Source: Zygnema cylindricum
Taxonomy: Eukaryota; Streptophyta; Zygnematophyceae; Zygnematales; Zygnemataceae
Length of the DNA stretch: 64,000 nt
Direction: 5' to 3'
Assembly: GCA_037447655.1 (NCBI GenBank)
Contig: JBBHKE010000817.1
Location: 280,191-344,190, forward strand
Shown here one piece after another: positions 11,882 through 24,662 of the stretch. Position numbers and translations under genes: made by a program. Each line of letters begins with the position of its first letter. Position 1 is the stretch's first letter. Under the pieces are notes generated by a model. The model saw only the letters and a list, made by a program, of their open reading frames with translations. It had not been told where the DNA came from and did no database searches.

Positions 11882-12840
11882 TGTTGTTTTGAAAAGTTAG
11901 TTTCGTGCGTACGAATCATTTTGTGCGTAACTGCTAAGTGGATTTAATATGGAGGCTTGAATAGATTCACGGATTGGGGGAGCAAACGTACGAATATAAT
12001 TAAAGTGGCGTGAAAAGGCACTAATATATGGATGGCGGATCGCGAAGCGATCCGATATGTCAAAACAAATTATTGAAATAGGCGTCGCCGTTACGGCGGA
12101 GCTGTGACGCAGTTAAGTCAACGCTGCCGCGGCTATATTTATGATCCGTACGGACAGCGCAGCTAGCGCAGCTGCGGATAACATGAATAGGATAGATTTC
12201 GAGTAATGATTACTGTACGGTAGTGGTAGCTTAGTAGTTGCTTAGCGGTTGCTTGGTTTCTGACATACGACGAGTGCGGTGTAAATATTCTGTAAAATAG
12301 AGGTTTGTCCTTTTGACTATTTAGTTTATAAGAGTAGATAAAGTACAGCTGGTATGCCTCCGTACATTCAGTAGTCTGATTATAGCTTGCATGACTTATA
12401 TTATTTTATGAATCGTAGTCAAGTTAATTAAAGCAATGACACACTGTTTTCTGCATCTTTGACCTGTTGGTGTGATCACTCTGTTAGTTACATTTATGTA
12501 AAACTTTGTGGAGTTATTCTATGATATAGAATATACATGTGTGTGAAGTTTCATTGTATTCAGTTATCTGTGTAAGATTCTGTGAGCAGTCTAAGTGGTT
12601 AGTTTGTGAAGCTGTCAACTTTTTTTGTGAAACTCTGGAGCCTATATCTTCTAGGTTCCTTGGTGGATTTGGCTGTAACTTTGGGAACTTACAGTGTCTA
12701 TAGTATACTGCTTATTGGTCTAGTCTGAGGCTCTTTTGTTATTTTTGGAGCAATCTGTGCTGTCTAAAACGCAGCTGTGTGAGGGGTAGTCTGTGGTGCT
12801 TCCGAGTGTAATCTATGGTTGAAACAGGCTATGGACAACA
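11882..12840 (+). mobile_element. X': solo LTR in the G2 leader
   Basis: This 959-bp non-coding segment begins TGTTGTTTTG and ends GACAACA. It is flanked by TCCAC at 11,877-11,881 and 12,841-12,845. It is related to X (2,437-9,853, opposite orientation). It separates the G2 primer-binding site from the gag start at 12,853. Confidence 0.85.
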
Positions 12841-12852
12841 TCCACCACGGAA

Positions 12853-13869
12853 ATGTTAGCGCAAGTTCTCCGAGAGTTAGAAAACGTGAGATTACAGAAT
12901 GCTCAACTGAGCAACACCGTCGCAACCTTGAAAGCTCGTCTTGGTGACCGACCTCATAGAGGCATGGAGAGAGACTTAAGCAGACCGAAGGTAAGACTTC
13001 CCCACAAGTTTGACCCGGCCAGGCACAAAAACCTTGACGCGTGGCTGTTCTCCATTGCGAACTATCTCGAAAATTTTCCTAGCTTATCAGATCGTGAGAA
13101 GATTCACTACACGGGTGGGCTTCTTAAAGGGGCAGCGGGAGCATGGTGGAGGACAATGGTAGAAAATGATGAGATACCGACTGTTTGGGCTGGATTCATT
13201 CAATTCCTCTGTGACTCTTGGCAACGCGTTAACACGGTTAAGGCTGCAAGGGATAAGTTCGCGGTTTTGAAGCAACGAACCTCGATGTTGGAGTACATGT
13301 AGCGGTTCTTGGAGTGCAAAGTTCAAATACCTACGATGACGGAGGATGAAGCTGTGGATCGTTACGTGAAGGGGCTTAAGGCCTCCATTCGGAGGGATGT
13401 GGAGCAATGGCTTGCTCGGGAAAGTACGATCCCTAGTCTCTTGGCAATCATTCAGTTTGCAGAACGGACCGATTTGGTGGACTTCACCTTCCGTAGACCC
13501 TATCATTACTGGTCGAGCAATGGCGGAGGAGGTCGACTAGACGATGTTCCAACCCCCAAATAGCTCGAAGCAATTGATGAGGATAAGGAAGTGGTCAATG
13601 TACTTCGGAAAAAGAAGAAGACCACCAAGGCCAAGACCTATGACTTGTCCCCCGAGGAGCTCCAACTGAGGAGGCAAAACGACTTATGCTTCCAGTGCGG
13701 TTCCCTGGACCATATGGCACGAGAATGCCCAAAAAGGAGGGGTCTTAAAAAGGGCAAGCTTAACGTCATGAGGTTAGTTGGTGATGGAGGAGACCCTTTA
13801 ATATTCCAAGGTCGAATCGGAGTGAGCCTAGCTAGCTTCATGGTGGACTGCGGTGCATCGGGGAACTTC
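12853..13869 (+). pseudogene. G2 gag and start of protease
   Basis: The frame from ATG 12,853 starts with a coiled-coil-like stretch (LRELENVRLQNAQL). It continues through a retrotransposon gag core (AWWRTMVENDEIPTVWAGF), a zinc knuckle (CFQCGSLDHMARECPKR) and the protease active site (VDCGASGNF). It is cut at 13,869 by the copia block; the frame resumes at 25,713-25,717 after the duplicated ACTTC. Two TAG stops (13,300-13,302 and 13,561-13,563) interrupt one otherwise continuous frame, consistent with CAG-to-TAG changes. The protease has CGAS rather than DSGA, which is seen in some chromoviruses. Confidence 0.88.
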
Positions 13870-14918
13870 TGTAGAAACTAATGGTATTAAAGTATTTTCT
13901 AGGTCTGAAAAGAATTAAAGAAGCCGAGGCAGTCTATCTCTAACTTCTCTCTCCAACTCTCAAACTTGTCGCAGTCACTGAGAAATTGGAGAGGAAGCTA
14001 GAGCCATGGCTACCTAGGCTATCCTGAGGTTTACGGGAAATTTATATTAGTTAGGGTTTATTTATTTAAAAGATATGTGCCGGCGACAGGAATTGATCCT
14101 TGTACCTACCGGCCGGCAGACAGGAAATAGCCGGTAGCCTTAGCCGTTAAGTCTAGGATTAATGTTACGTAGTATATAGTTTGATAATTAATTAAATATG
14201 TATACGTACGATAAATCATTTAACTGTAATAGATTACGGGATACATAGATCCGGTAATATATAAAGTACGGATTACGGTACGAACTAAAAATCAATACCG
14301 CGCATTTGTTTCGTAATTGAAACAAATACCGCGCATGTATTTATTACGGCTACGATTAAATTAGATTCTAATCGGACGGCCGCAATTAGCGCCGAGATCG
14401 CGGAGGAAGATTTCGGCGGTTTGTGGCCATCGCCACATCGGATGACGCGTGGCGAAATTACGTTGGATCGTGGAATCTCCGGAGATTATGGCACCGAATC
14501 CGGATATGACATGTGTCGACATTTATGCCATGTCGTACAATGTCCGTACTTAAAGTACACCGGCAAGCTGTACTTTTGCGTACGAAACTGCAATCTGATT
14601 GGTTTTGTACATCAGTAGATAGAGTCTGTGAGAGAGATAGGACTTACAAATATTAGGAGATAGGACCCTCTCTCCCAGAGAGCTTCTCTACAAAAAGTCA
14701 ACTTTGACCCTCGATAACTTACTCCTCAGGGGAGCAAATTCAGAGATTCTTTTTGCTATCGACTAAGGGGAGTCTTGCCTTCACAAGGGTGCAGGTGGTC
14801 AAGGTTTTTGTCTGCCAAGGTGGCAGTTATTTTGTTGAAACACAAAGGGGTCAGGATTATCCTAGAGGCTTTTTGGAAGCTGTCTACTCTGAGGACTTAT
14901 GGAGGTCTCAGAGTTTCA
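13870..14918 (+). repeat. C2 5' LTR
   Basis: This 1,049-bp LTR starts TGTAGAAACT and ends AGAGTTTCA, directly followed by GGTTATGGGCCC at the gag start. It contains a hairpin at 14,300-14,334 and a tRNA-like segment on the minus strand at about 14,078-14,160. It also has an inverted TTGAC pair (GTCAACTTTGACC) near its 3' end. Confidence 0.93.
14300..14334. repeat. Conserved LTR hairpin
   Basis: GCGCATTTGTTTC and GAAACAAATACCGCGC form an inverted repeat around a 6-base loop. The same arms with different loops occur in the other LTRs at about 19,675-19,709, 21,365-21,399, 34,592-34,626 and 37,658-37,691. The copy at about 25,094-25,128 has changes in its arms. Arms kept while loops differ suggest a selected structure or protein site. 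Confidence 0.6.
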
Positions 14919-14922
14919 GGTT

Positions 14923-17900
14923 ATGGGCCCACCCTCTAGGGTACCAATCTTTAATGGAACTTGCTTCATATACTGGGAAAGTAAGGTTTTGGGGGATAGT
15001 GAGTGGACGGTTGGGGCGTCCATCAAGTCTTGGAATTCCTCCAGGGTCTGGAGGAACTAGATTTACCATAAAGAGGATCCACCTTCAACGTAGGAAACAA
15101 AAAAATGAGAGGTGGTGGACAAAGGAAAGGAGAAGGAGACGATCACACCAATAGCAACTGGTTCGACATTTATGTCACCTATTCCGAGGAATGAGGAGAA
15201 TGATACTAAAACCTGGGACTTTAACAATATGGCGGCAAAACACTTCATCCTACGCCATCTCACTCAAGGACTTGCATGTCCTCATTTGCAGGTAGAAAGG
15301 GCATCCGATCTTTGGATGGCTCTCATAGAGATGTACCGAAGTGGTACGATTCAGCAACAACAGTTGGCTGATCAGAAAGTTAAGGAGTATGTATACAAAG
15401 GGGGAAATATGTTGGATTTTTGCAATGAGCTTGCTACACTCTTCATGGAGCTAGAGAGTGCGGGAAAAGATTTTAGTGAAAAAGAAAAGGTTAACTGTTT
15501 ACTGATGAAGTTACCTGATGAGTTCGTGAACATAGTTTACCGTGTGCAGGACTTGCCTGACTCAAGGTGGATATGGAACTCAGTGGTAGGGATGATTCTC
15601 GTTCAAGAGAATACAATTGAGATCCGAAGGGGAGGAAAGAGTGGCCAAGCCTTGGCAATAGCAACTGATTAGAGGAACAGAGATTCCCGAAAACCGGTCA
15701 GAAACTATGGGGGTAGGGAGCAGAAAAAACAGGCCGACGAGTTCGAACAAAGGGCTCCCAAAGGTTTATGTCATTTTTGTAAGAAACCAAGGCACTATAT
15801 GGCAGAGTGCACTAAGCTAACCGAGCTTCGGTAAAAAAAAAGGGCAGACCGGTGGTACCCCGAGAGGAAAGAAAAAGGCCCTTGTCACACAGGTACTTGA
15901 GGCGGAATCCGAGGACGAGGACGATGAGCGCCTTTTGGATGAGGAGTTGGAGGCGAAAAACGAGGTCAAAATTCCACGAAGGCAGAAATGTGTTTACGGT
16001 GGATTGAAAAGTGAAGCAGGCTGGATTGTAGATTCAGGTGCCTCCATGCACATGTGTAAGGATAGACACCTGTTCACTAAGATAAGAAAGATTCCCACCG
16101 TAGAGATAGAGTACGGGGATGGGAGGATAGTCACCACTACTCTTGTAGGATCGGTAGATCTGAAAGTGTTAGTAGAAGGAAAGACATCCATATTAACATT
16201 CTCCGATGTATTGTTTATTCCGGAGCTGAACAAAAATCTTATCTCTACATCAGTATTAGATGATAAGGGTTTTTTTACTAGCACTAGGGAAGGAGTCTTT
16301 ACTGCTAGTTTTGAGGATGATGTCTATTTCATTGCTGAGAAAGGTAGCCATGGGATGTTTAGGCTGATCTTAAGTTATGAAAAGAAGAAACTTTATTATG
16401 CTGGTGTTCATGATATTATGATGTGGCATAAGAGGCTTGGGCATGTGAATCTAGATAAGTTAAGAGAGATGAAAAAGATGGGAGTGGTGGAAGGGATTCA
16501 GTTCAGTGAGAGTGATGATATAAGTGATTGTAGTGGATGTGCTCAAGGTAAAGCACACAGATTACCTTTTCCTAAATCAGCCACCTATAAGGGAGAAAAA
16601 ATTATAGATCTACTACACACAGATATTTGGGGACCGGCTAAAGTGCCCTCACCGAGGGGGAAGAGATTTATGATGACTATAACTGATGATTGGTCTCGGT
16701 ATTCCCGGGTATATTTTTTGAAAAACAAGTCCGAAGCTGAGGATTGTTTTAGACAATATAAAACATGGAGCGAAAAACTCCATGAAACTTCAATCAAGAG
16801 AGTAAGGAGTGACAATGGTGGAGAGTATACTTCTAACCAGTTTAAGGATTTTCTGAGGGAAGATGGGGTTCAACACCAAAAGACAGTTCCAAAAAATCCG
16901 GAACAGAATGGGGTAGCTGAAAGGTTAAATAGAACACTAAGTGATAGTGCTAGAAGTATGTTGTCAGATAAAAAGATAGGAAAAAGGTTTTGGGCAGAAA
17001 CAATGAACTGTGCTAATTACCTCAAGAATAGAGTTCTTACTTCAGCTATAAAAGATCAAACACCTTATGAGAGATGGACAGGCCGGAAACCAGACATATC
17101 TCACTTAAAGGTTTTCGGCAGTCAAGTGTTCAGTCTAGATACTGATCGGTCCAATTGGAAGCTAGATCCTAAAGGAAAACCGGGATACTTATTAGGATAT
17201 GATGAAGATGTTAAAGGATATAGAGTTTATGATCTAAAAAGGGAAGATATAATCTTAGTAAAGCATCTAGTAGTTATGGATGAAGGAAAGTCTGTGGATC
17301 CCTTCAAATATACGAAGTCAGTAAAAATCAGATTTGAGTTAGAAAATTCCGATGACTTTGAGCTTCCTAACTATCCAAGCTTTAGAGAAGATGACATTCT
17401 TGCAGGAACAAATCAGACCGAAAAGGACTCGGCTGTGGAAACTCCAGTGACAACTCTCCTCGAAGCGGAAGACGTGGTGGAAATTGATTCGGAATCAAGG
17501 GATAGGGGAGAAGCCGAGTTTGTTGGAAAGAATCCACGAGAACCATCTATTCCAGCCTCAGATTTTGAGGGGGGGGAGGAGAAGTAGCAAAAGACTGCAA
17601 GAAAAACAGGTTAATAACAAGGTAACTAAACTATCTCATCAAGATGAACCTCAAACTTATGGAGAGGCGATGACTTGTCCAGAAGGAAACCGGTGGAAGA
17701 CAACCATCAATGAGGAGATGGCTTTAATCATGGCAGCCGATACTTGGGAGCTGGTGGACTGTCCACCTAACCGAAAACCAATCGGTTGTATGTGGGTTTT
17801 CAAATTAAAACTGAACCCAGATAACACAATCGAGCGCTACAAGGCCAGATTAGTGACAAAGGGATTTACACAAAAGGAAGGAATTGACTACGAGGAAACC

Positions 17901-19232
17901 TTTGCCCCGGTGGTCAGATTTCCCTCCGTCCGCATACTTCTCAGTTTAGCAGCGGCGGAAGACATGGAAGTGCATCAGATGGACATCAAGACATCCTTTT
18001 TGCATGGAGAATTGGAAGAGGAGATCTTCATGAGACAACCCGAAGGTTTTGTGGAGGAAGGTGAGGAGAGTAAGGTATGTCGGCTGATTAAATCTCTTTA
18101 TGGTTTGAAACAGGCACCTCGACAATGGAATAAGAAGCTTGATGAGTTTCTTACCGGTCTGGGATATATTCAGATCAGCTCAGATCACTCAATCTATGTT
18201 TTTGAAGATGAGGAAGGTTTGATATTTATTGCAATTTATGTTGATGATTTGCTTGTATTAAGTAAATTAATGGAAAAAATTAACAAACTGAAAACCGATC
18301 TTAAGGGGAGATTTGAAATGAAGGATATGGGAGAAGCAAGATATATTTTGGGAATTCAAGTAGAGAGAGACCGGAAAAGGAAAATTATAAAACTGACTCA
18401 AAAAGAAGCAATAGGGAACATGCTTGAAAAATTTCAAATGGATAAAGCTAATAGTTGTACAACTCCAATGGAGTTGAAGAAGGGAAGTGAGGGGAGTGAG
18501 GAAGAAGGAGTCATAGTCTTAGACGAGGAATTATCTCCTGATGAACATAAGTTCATGCAGACTATTCCTTACAAGCAAGTAGTGGGAAGTCTAATCTATT
18601 TTATGAATTCTACCCGGCCGGACTTAGCTGCAGCTGTAGGAGTGCTGAGTAGAAGTCTAAATGCTCCCACTAAGAAGGATTGGGATGCAGCTAAGAGAGT
18701 CCTTAGATATTTGGTAGGAACTAGGGATCTATGGTTGCATTTGGGTGGGGAGAATACTGACATCACTACTTGGAGTGATGCCAGTTATGGTGATGCTCCG
18801 ATGAGGAGATGAACTTCTGGATATGTATTACATGTGGGTGATGGGGCTTGCTGTTGGAGTAGCAAACAACAAAAGGTTATTGCTCAGTCCACCATGGAGG
18901 CTGAGTATATGGCCTCTTGCTCTGCTGTAAAAGAATTGATGTGGGTCAAGTCTTTGCTTGGTGAGCTTGGTCACCTTAAGAGTGGTGTGCAGAAAATATT
19001 TTGTGATAATCAGGCAGCAATCGCTATTTCTGCCAATCCTAAACATCATTTTAAAGCCAAACACATGGACATCAGACTCAGCTTTGTTAGAGAGAAAGTA
19101 GAAAACAAAATAATCAGTTTAGAGTACAGACCAGATAGTGAGATGGTAGCAGATATGATAACCAAACTTGTGCCTTCCCCTAAGCTAATTTTTTGCAGGG
19201 AGAAGTGTGGTCTAAAATTAAAGATTGACTAG
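14923..19232 (+). pseudogene. C2 gag-pol polyprotein, multiply broken
   Basis: From ATG 14,923 the gag frame is lost by about 15,060 and resumes by 15,112. It has the LADQKVKEYVYKGGNM core and a zinc knuckle (CHFCKKPRHYMAEC). TAG at 15,670-15,672 and a frameshift in a nine-A run near 15,835 separate it from pol. Pol (15,935 on) contains protease (DSGAS), integrase (HKRLGHVNLDKL, CSGCAQGK, SDNGGEY, NGVAERLNR) and, after a frameshift in a G run near 17,575, RT with intact YVDDLLVLS and RNase H (TTWSDASYGD). TGA at 18,810-18,812 stands where relatives have Cys. The final frame ends at 19,232, just before the polypurine tract. Confidence 0.9.
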
Positions 19233-19245
19233 AAAATAAGGGGAG

Positions 19246-20292
19246 TGTAGAAACTAATGGTTTTTCATTAGTATTTTCTAGGTCTGAAAAGAAATATAGA
19301 AGCCGAGGCAGTCTATCTCTAACTTCTCTCTCCAACTCTCAAACTTGTCGCAGTCACTGAGAAATTGGAGAGGAAGCTAGAGCCATGGCTACCTTGGCTA
19401 TCCTGAGGTTTACGGGAATTTTATATTAGGGTTTATTTATTTAAAAGGTATGTGCCGGCGGCAGGATTTGATCCTTGTACCTACCGGCCGGCAGACAGGA
19501 AATAGTCGGTAGCCTTAGCCGTTAAGTCTAGCTGTAGTGTTACGTATTATATAGTTTGATATTTATTTAAATATGTATACGTACGATAATTCATTTAACT
19601 ATAACAGATTACGGGATACATAGATCCGGTAAAATATAAAGTACGGATTACAGTACGGACTCGAAATCAATACCGCGCATTTGTTTCGTAATTGAAACAA
19701 ATACCGCGCATGTATTTATTACGGCTACGATTAAATCCGAATTTAATCGGACGGTCGGAATTAGCGCCGAGATCGCGGAGGAAGATTTTGGCGGTTTGTG
19801 GCCATCGCCACATCGATTGACGCGTGGCGAAATTCCGTTGGATCGTGGAATCTCCGGAGATTATGACACCGAATCCGGATTTGACATGTGTCGACATTTA
19901 GGCCATGTCGTACAATGTCCGTACCTAAAGTAAACCGGCAGCTGTACTTTTGCGTACGGAACTCAATTCTGATTGGTTCCGTACATCAATAGATAGAGTC
20001 TGTGAGAGAGATAGGACTTAGAAAAATTAGAAGATAGGACCCCCACTCCCAGAGAGCTTCTGTACAAAAGGTCAACTTTGACCAACATAACTTACTGCTC
20101 ATGGGAGCAAATTGAGAGATTCTTTTTGCTACCGACTCAGGGGAGTCTTGCCTTCACAAGGGTGCAGGTGGTCAGGGTTTTTGTCTGCCAGGGTGGCAGT
20201 TATTTTTGCTGAAACACAAAGGGGTCAGGATTATCCTAGAGGCTTCTTGGAAGCTGTCTACTCTGAGGACTTATGGAGGTCTCAGAGTTTCA
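19246..20292 (+). repeat. Shared middle LTR of C2/C3
   Basis: This 1,047-bp LTR follows the AAGGGGAG polypurine tract of C2. Instead of flanking DNA, its 3' end is joined directly to C3 coding sequence (CCATGCACATGTG...), with no target duplication. Confidence 0.92.
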
Positions 20293-20965
20293 CCATGCAC
20301 ATGTGTAAGGATAGGCACCTGTTCACTAAGATAAGAAAGATTCCCACCGTAGAGATAGAGTACGGGGATGGGAGGATAGTCACCACTACTTTTGTAGGAT
20401 CGGTAGATCTGCAAGTGTTAGTAGAAGGAAAGACATCCATATTAACATTCTCCGATGTATTGTTTATTCCGGAGCTGAACAAAAATCTTATCTCTACATC
20501 AGTATTAGATGATAAGGGTTTTTTCACTAGCACTAGGGAAGGAGTTTTTACTGCTAGTTTTGAGGAGGATGTCTATTTCATTGCTGAGAAAGGTAGCCAT
20601 GGGATGTTTAGGCTGATTTTAAGTAATAAAACGAAGAAACTTTATTATGCTGGTGTTCATGATATTATGATGTGGCATAAGAGGCTTGGGCATGTGAATC
20701 TAGATAAGTTAAGAGAGATGAAAAAGATGGGAGTGGTGGAAGGGATTCAGTTCAGTGAGAGTGATGATATAAGTGATTGTAGTGGATGTGCTCAAGGTAA
20801 AGCACACAGATTACCCTTTCCTAAATCAACCACCTATAAGGGAGAAAAAATTATAGATATAGTACACATAGATATTTGGGGACCGGCTAAAGTGCCCTCA
20901 CCGGGGGGGAAGAGATTTATGATGACTATAACTGATGATTGGTCTCGGTATTCCCGGGTGTATTT

Positions 20966-22129
20966 TGTTGATATTTGAGTATTTTCTAGGTCTGTATTAT
21001 AATAGGAAAAATGTAGAGGCGGTCTACCTCTAACTCCCTTTACCAAGCCCCCACACTTGTTGTAGTCACTGAAGGCTGGGTAGGGTGATAGGGCCATGGC
21101 TGCCTAAAGCTTTGTAGCAGACAGTTAGCAGAAAATAGATGGGTTTACTAAAAGTGTTGACGGACCCAGGAATTGATCCTGGTACCTGCCGTCCGTCAAT
21201 ATAGCCGTTAGCTTTGTCCGTTTAGTCTAGGACTAGTGCTAGGACATATAAGGTTTGATAAATATATAAATATGTACACGTAGACGAATTCATTTAACGG
21301 CGCAAAAAGATCCTTAGTACATAGAAACAGTTTAGTGAAGTATGGTTTACGCGAAACTGATACCGCGCATTTGTTTCGACGGCGAAACAAATACCGCGCA
21401 CTTATTTTCGACGGGTAAGAATGGATACCAAATTTAATCGACGGCCGTGGTGCTAACCGAGATTCCGGAATGGCCGCCTTGGCGTTTTCTGACGCCGCCA
21501 CTCCGGATGACACGTGGAAATACGCTGGAGGATTGCGGAATCTCCAGAGCGCAAGATAACAAGTTTGGGTGTGATATTTGTCACTCGTATGGTCTTGTCG
21601 TACAATTTCCGTACAGAAAGTACTCCGGCGCCTGTACTTTTGTGTACGGTACAGTACTGTGATTGGCGCCGTACTTCAGTAGAAGGGGTTTAGAGAGGGA
21701 CTAGAACTTAGAATATTTCTGGTAGGTAGATGCCTCTCCCAGAGAGCACCTTGTATAAATGGCAAACTTTGGCCAGCCATAACTATCAACTCAGTTGACC
21801 AATTTCAGTGATTTTTGTTGCTGCGGACTCAGGGGAGTCCAGGCTACACAGGGGTGTAGTGTGTCAGAGTTTTTGCCTGCCTGGGTGGCTGCATTTCTAA
21901 GGGAAAGTCAAAGTGGGGGAATGTGTCCAAATCTCATATTCTAACTTTGCATTCTGTGGTGGAACTGAGCACACAGAAAGTCCTACTTCTCAGGGGTGAA
22001 GCTTTAATGAGGTTCTGATTGTCAAGGGGTCAATCATTTGGGTTTATATCAAGTTGGAGTCGGCACTATCTAGATTAGCTTCCTTAAGACCTACGAATTC
22101 TGTGTGGCAATGGAGCCCATAGAATTTCA
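20966..22129 (+). mobile_element. Solo LTR of the C4 type inside C3
   Basis: This 1,164-bp non-coding segment starts TGTTGATATTTGAG and ends AGAATTTCA, flanked by TATTT at 20,961-20,965 and 22,130-22,134. Removing it and one TATTT restores the integrase frame seen in C2. It resembles the C4 LTRs (34,188-35,358 and 37,234-38,419), not the C2/C3 LTRs, so a second copia family inserted here and was reduced by LTR-LTR recombination. Confidence 0.93.
21155..21235 (-). other. tRNA-like segment, antisense within the solo LTR
   Basis: On the minus strand a TΨC-like arm is clear: CCAGG, seven-base loop ATCAATT, CCTGG (21,166-21,182). An A-box-like stretch (GACTAAACGG...) lies upstream near 21,212-21,230, and the short arm between them resembles a class II variable region. 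Equivalent segments occur on the minus strand in the C2/C3 LTRs (about 14,078-14,160, 19,448-19,530, 24,868-24,950) and the C4 LTRs (about 34,380-34,455 and 37,437-37,512). In every case it lies opposite to the element's transcription. Full cloverleaf pairing is not evident. Confidence 0.5.
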
Positions 22130-24662
22130 TATTTTTTGAAAAACAAGTCAGAAGCTCAGGATTGTTTTAGACAATATAAAGCGTGGAGCGAAAAACTCCA
22201 TGAAACTCCAATCAAGAGAGTAAGGAGTGACAATGGTGGAGAGTATACTTCTAACCAGTTTGAGGATTTTCTGAGGGAAGATGGGGTCCAACACCAAAAG
22301 ACAGTTCCAGAAAATCCGGAACAGAATGGGGTAGCTGAAAGATTAAATAGAACACTAAGTGATAGTGTTAGAAGTATGTTGTCAGATAAAAAGATAGGAA
22401 AAAGGTTTTGGGCAGAAGCAATGAACTGTGCTAATTACCTCAAGAATAGAGTTCTTACTCCAGCTATAAAGGATCAAACACCTTATGAGAGATGGACAGG
22501 CCGGAAACCAGACATATCTCACTTAAAGGTTTTCGGCAGTCAAGTATTCAGTCTAGATACTGATCGGTCCAATTGGAAGCTAGATCCTAAAGAAAAATCG
22601 GGATACTTATTAGGATATGATGAGGATGTTAAAGGATATAGAGTTTATGATCTAAAAAGGGAAGATATAATCTTAGTAAAGCATCTAGTAGTTATGGATG
22701 AAGGAAAGTCTGTGGATCCCTTCAAATATACGAAGTCAGTAAAAATCAGATTTGAGTCAGAAAATTCCGATGACTTTGAGCTTCCTAACTATCCAGGCTT
22801 TAGAGAAGATGACATTCTTGCAGGAACAAATCAGACAAAAAAGGACTCGCCTGTGGAAACCCCAGTGACAACTCTACTGGAAGCGGAAGACGTGGTGGAA
22901 ATTGATTCGGAATCAAGGGATAGGGGAGAAGCCGAGTTTGTTCGAAAGAATCCACGAGAACCATCTATTCCGGCCTCAGATTTTGAAAGGGGGAGGAGAA
23001 GTAGCAAAAGATTGCAAAAAAAACAGGTTAATAACAAGGTAACTAAACTATCTCATCAAAATGAACCTCAAACTTATGGAGAGGCGATGACTTGTCCAGA
23101 AAGAAACCGGTGGAAGACAGCTATCAATGAGGAGATGGCTTCAATCATGGCAGCCGATACTTCGGAGCTGGTGGACTGTCCACCTAACCGAAAACCAATC
23201 GGTTGTAAGTGGGTTTTCAAATTAAAACTGAACCCAGATAACACAATCAAGCGCTACAAGGCCAGATTAGTGGCAAAGGGATTTACACAAAAGGAAGGAG
23301 TTGACTACGAGGAAACCTTTGCCCCGGTGGTCAGATTTCCCTCCGTCCGCATACTTCTCAGTTTAGCAGCGGCGGAAGACATGGAAGTGCATCAGATGGA
23401 CATCAAGACAGCCTTTTTGCATGGAGAATTGGAAGAGGAGATCTTCATGCGACACCCCGAAGGTTTTGTGGAGGAAGGAGATGAGAGTAAGGTATGCCGG
23501 CTGATTAAATCTCTTTATGGTTTGAAACAGGCACCTCGACAGTGGAATAAGAAGCTTGATGAGTTTCTTACCGGTCTAGGATATATTCGGATCAGCTCAG
23601 ATCACTCAATCTATGTTTTCGAAGATGAGGAAGGTTTGATATTTATTGCAATTTATGTTGATGATTTGTTTGTTTTAAGTAAATCAATGGAAAAAATTGA
23701 CAAACTGAAAACCGATCTTAAGGGGAGATTTGAAATGAAGGATATGGGAGAAGCAAGATATATTTTGGGGATTCAAGTAGAGAGAGACCGAAAAAGGAAA
23801 ATTATAAGACTGACTCAAAAGGAAGCAATAGGGAACATGCTTGAAAAATTTCAAATGGATAAAGCTAATAGTTGTACAACTCCAATGGAGTTGAAAAAGG
23901 GAAGTGAGGGGAGTGAGGAAGAAGGAGTCATAGTCTTAGACGAGGAATTATCTCCTGATGAACAGAAGTTCATGCAAACTATTCCTTACAGGCAAGTAGT
24001 GGGAAGTCTAATCTATTTTATGAATTGTACCCGGCCAGACTTAGCTGCAGCTGTAGGAGTGCTGAGTAGAAATCTAAATGCTCCCACTAAGAAGGATTGG
24101 GAGGCAGCTAAGAGAGTCCTTAGATATTTGATAGGAACTAGGGATCTATGGTTGCATTTGGGTGGGGAGAATACTGACATCACTACTTGGAGTGATGCCA
24201 ATTATGGTGATGCTCAGATGAGGAGATGCACTTCTGGATATGTATTATATGTGGGTGATGGGGCTTGCTGTTGGAGTAGCAAACATCAAAAGGTTATTGC
24301 TCAGTCCACCATGGAGGCTGAGTATATGGCCTCTTGCTCTGCTGTAAAAGAATTGATGTGGGTCAAGTCTTTGCTTGGTGAGCTTGGTCACCTTAAGAGT
24401 GGTGTGCAGAAAATATTTTGTGATAATCAGGCAGCAATCGATATTTCTGCCAATCCTACACATCATTTTAAAGCCAAACACATGGACATTAGACTCAGCT
24501 TTGTTAGAGAGAAAGTAGAAAACAAAATAATCAGTTTAGAGTACAGACCAGATAGTGAGATGGTAGCAGATATGATGACCAAACCTCTGCCTTCCCCTAA
24601 GCTAATTTTTTGCAGGGAGAAGTATGGTCTGAAATTAAAGATTGACTAGAAAATAAGGGGAG

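Larger units (their letters stand above)
20293..24649 (+). pseudogene. C3 protease-integrase-RT-RNase H, lacking gag, split by a solo LTR
   Basis: Coding sequence starts abruptly after the middle LTR at the protease segment MHMCKDRHLF, so gag and the catalytic DSGAS are deleted. Integrase starts at 20,293-20,965, stops at the solo LTR, and continues 22,135-24,649 as one open frame of over 830 codons. That frame has SDNGGEY, NGVAERLNR, the RT boxes AFLHGELEEEI, SLYGLKQAPRQW and YVDDLFVLSK, and RNase H ending in MTKPLPSPK. Apart from the two structural breaks the RT and RNase H frame is open. The copy is therefore better preserved at sequence level than C2. Confidence 0.9.
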
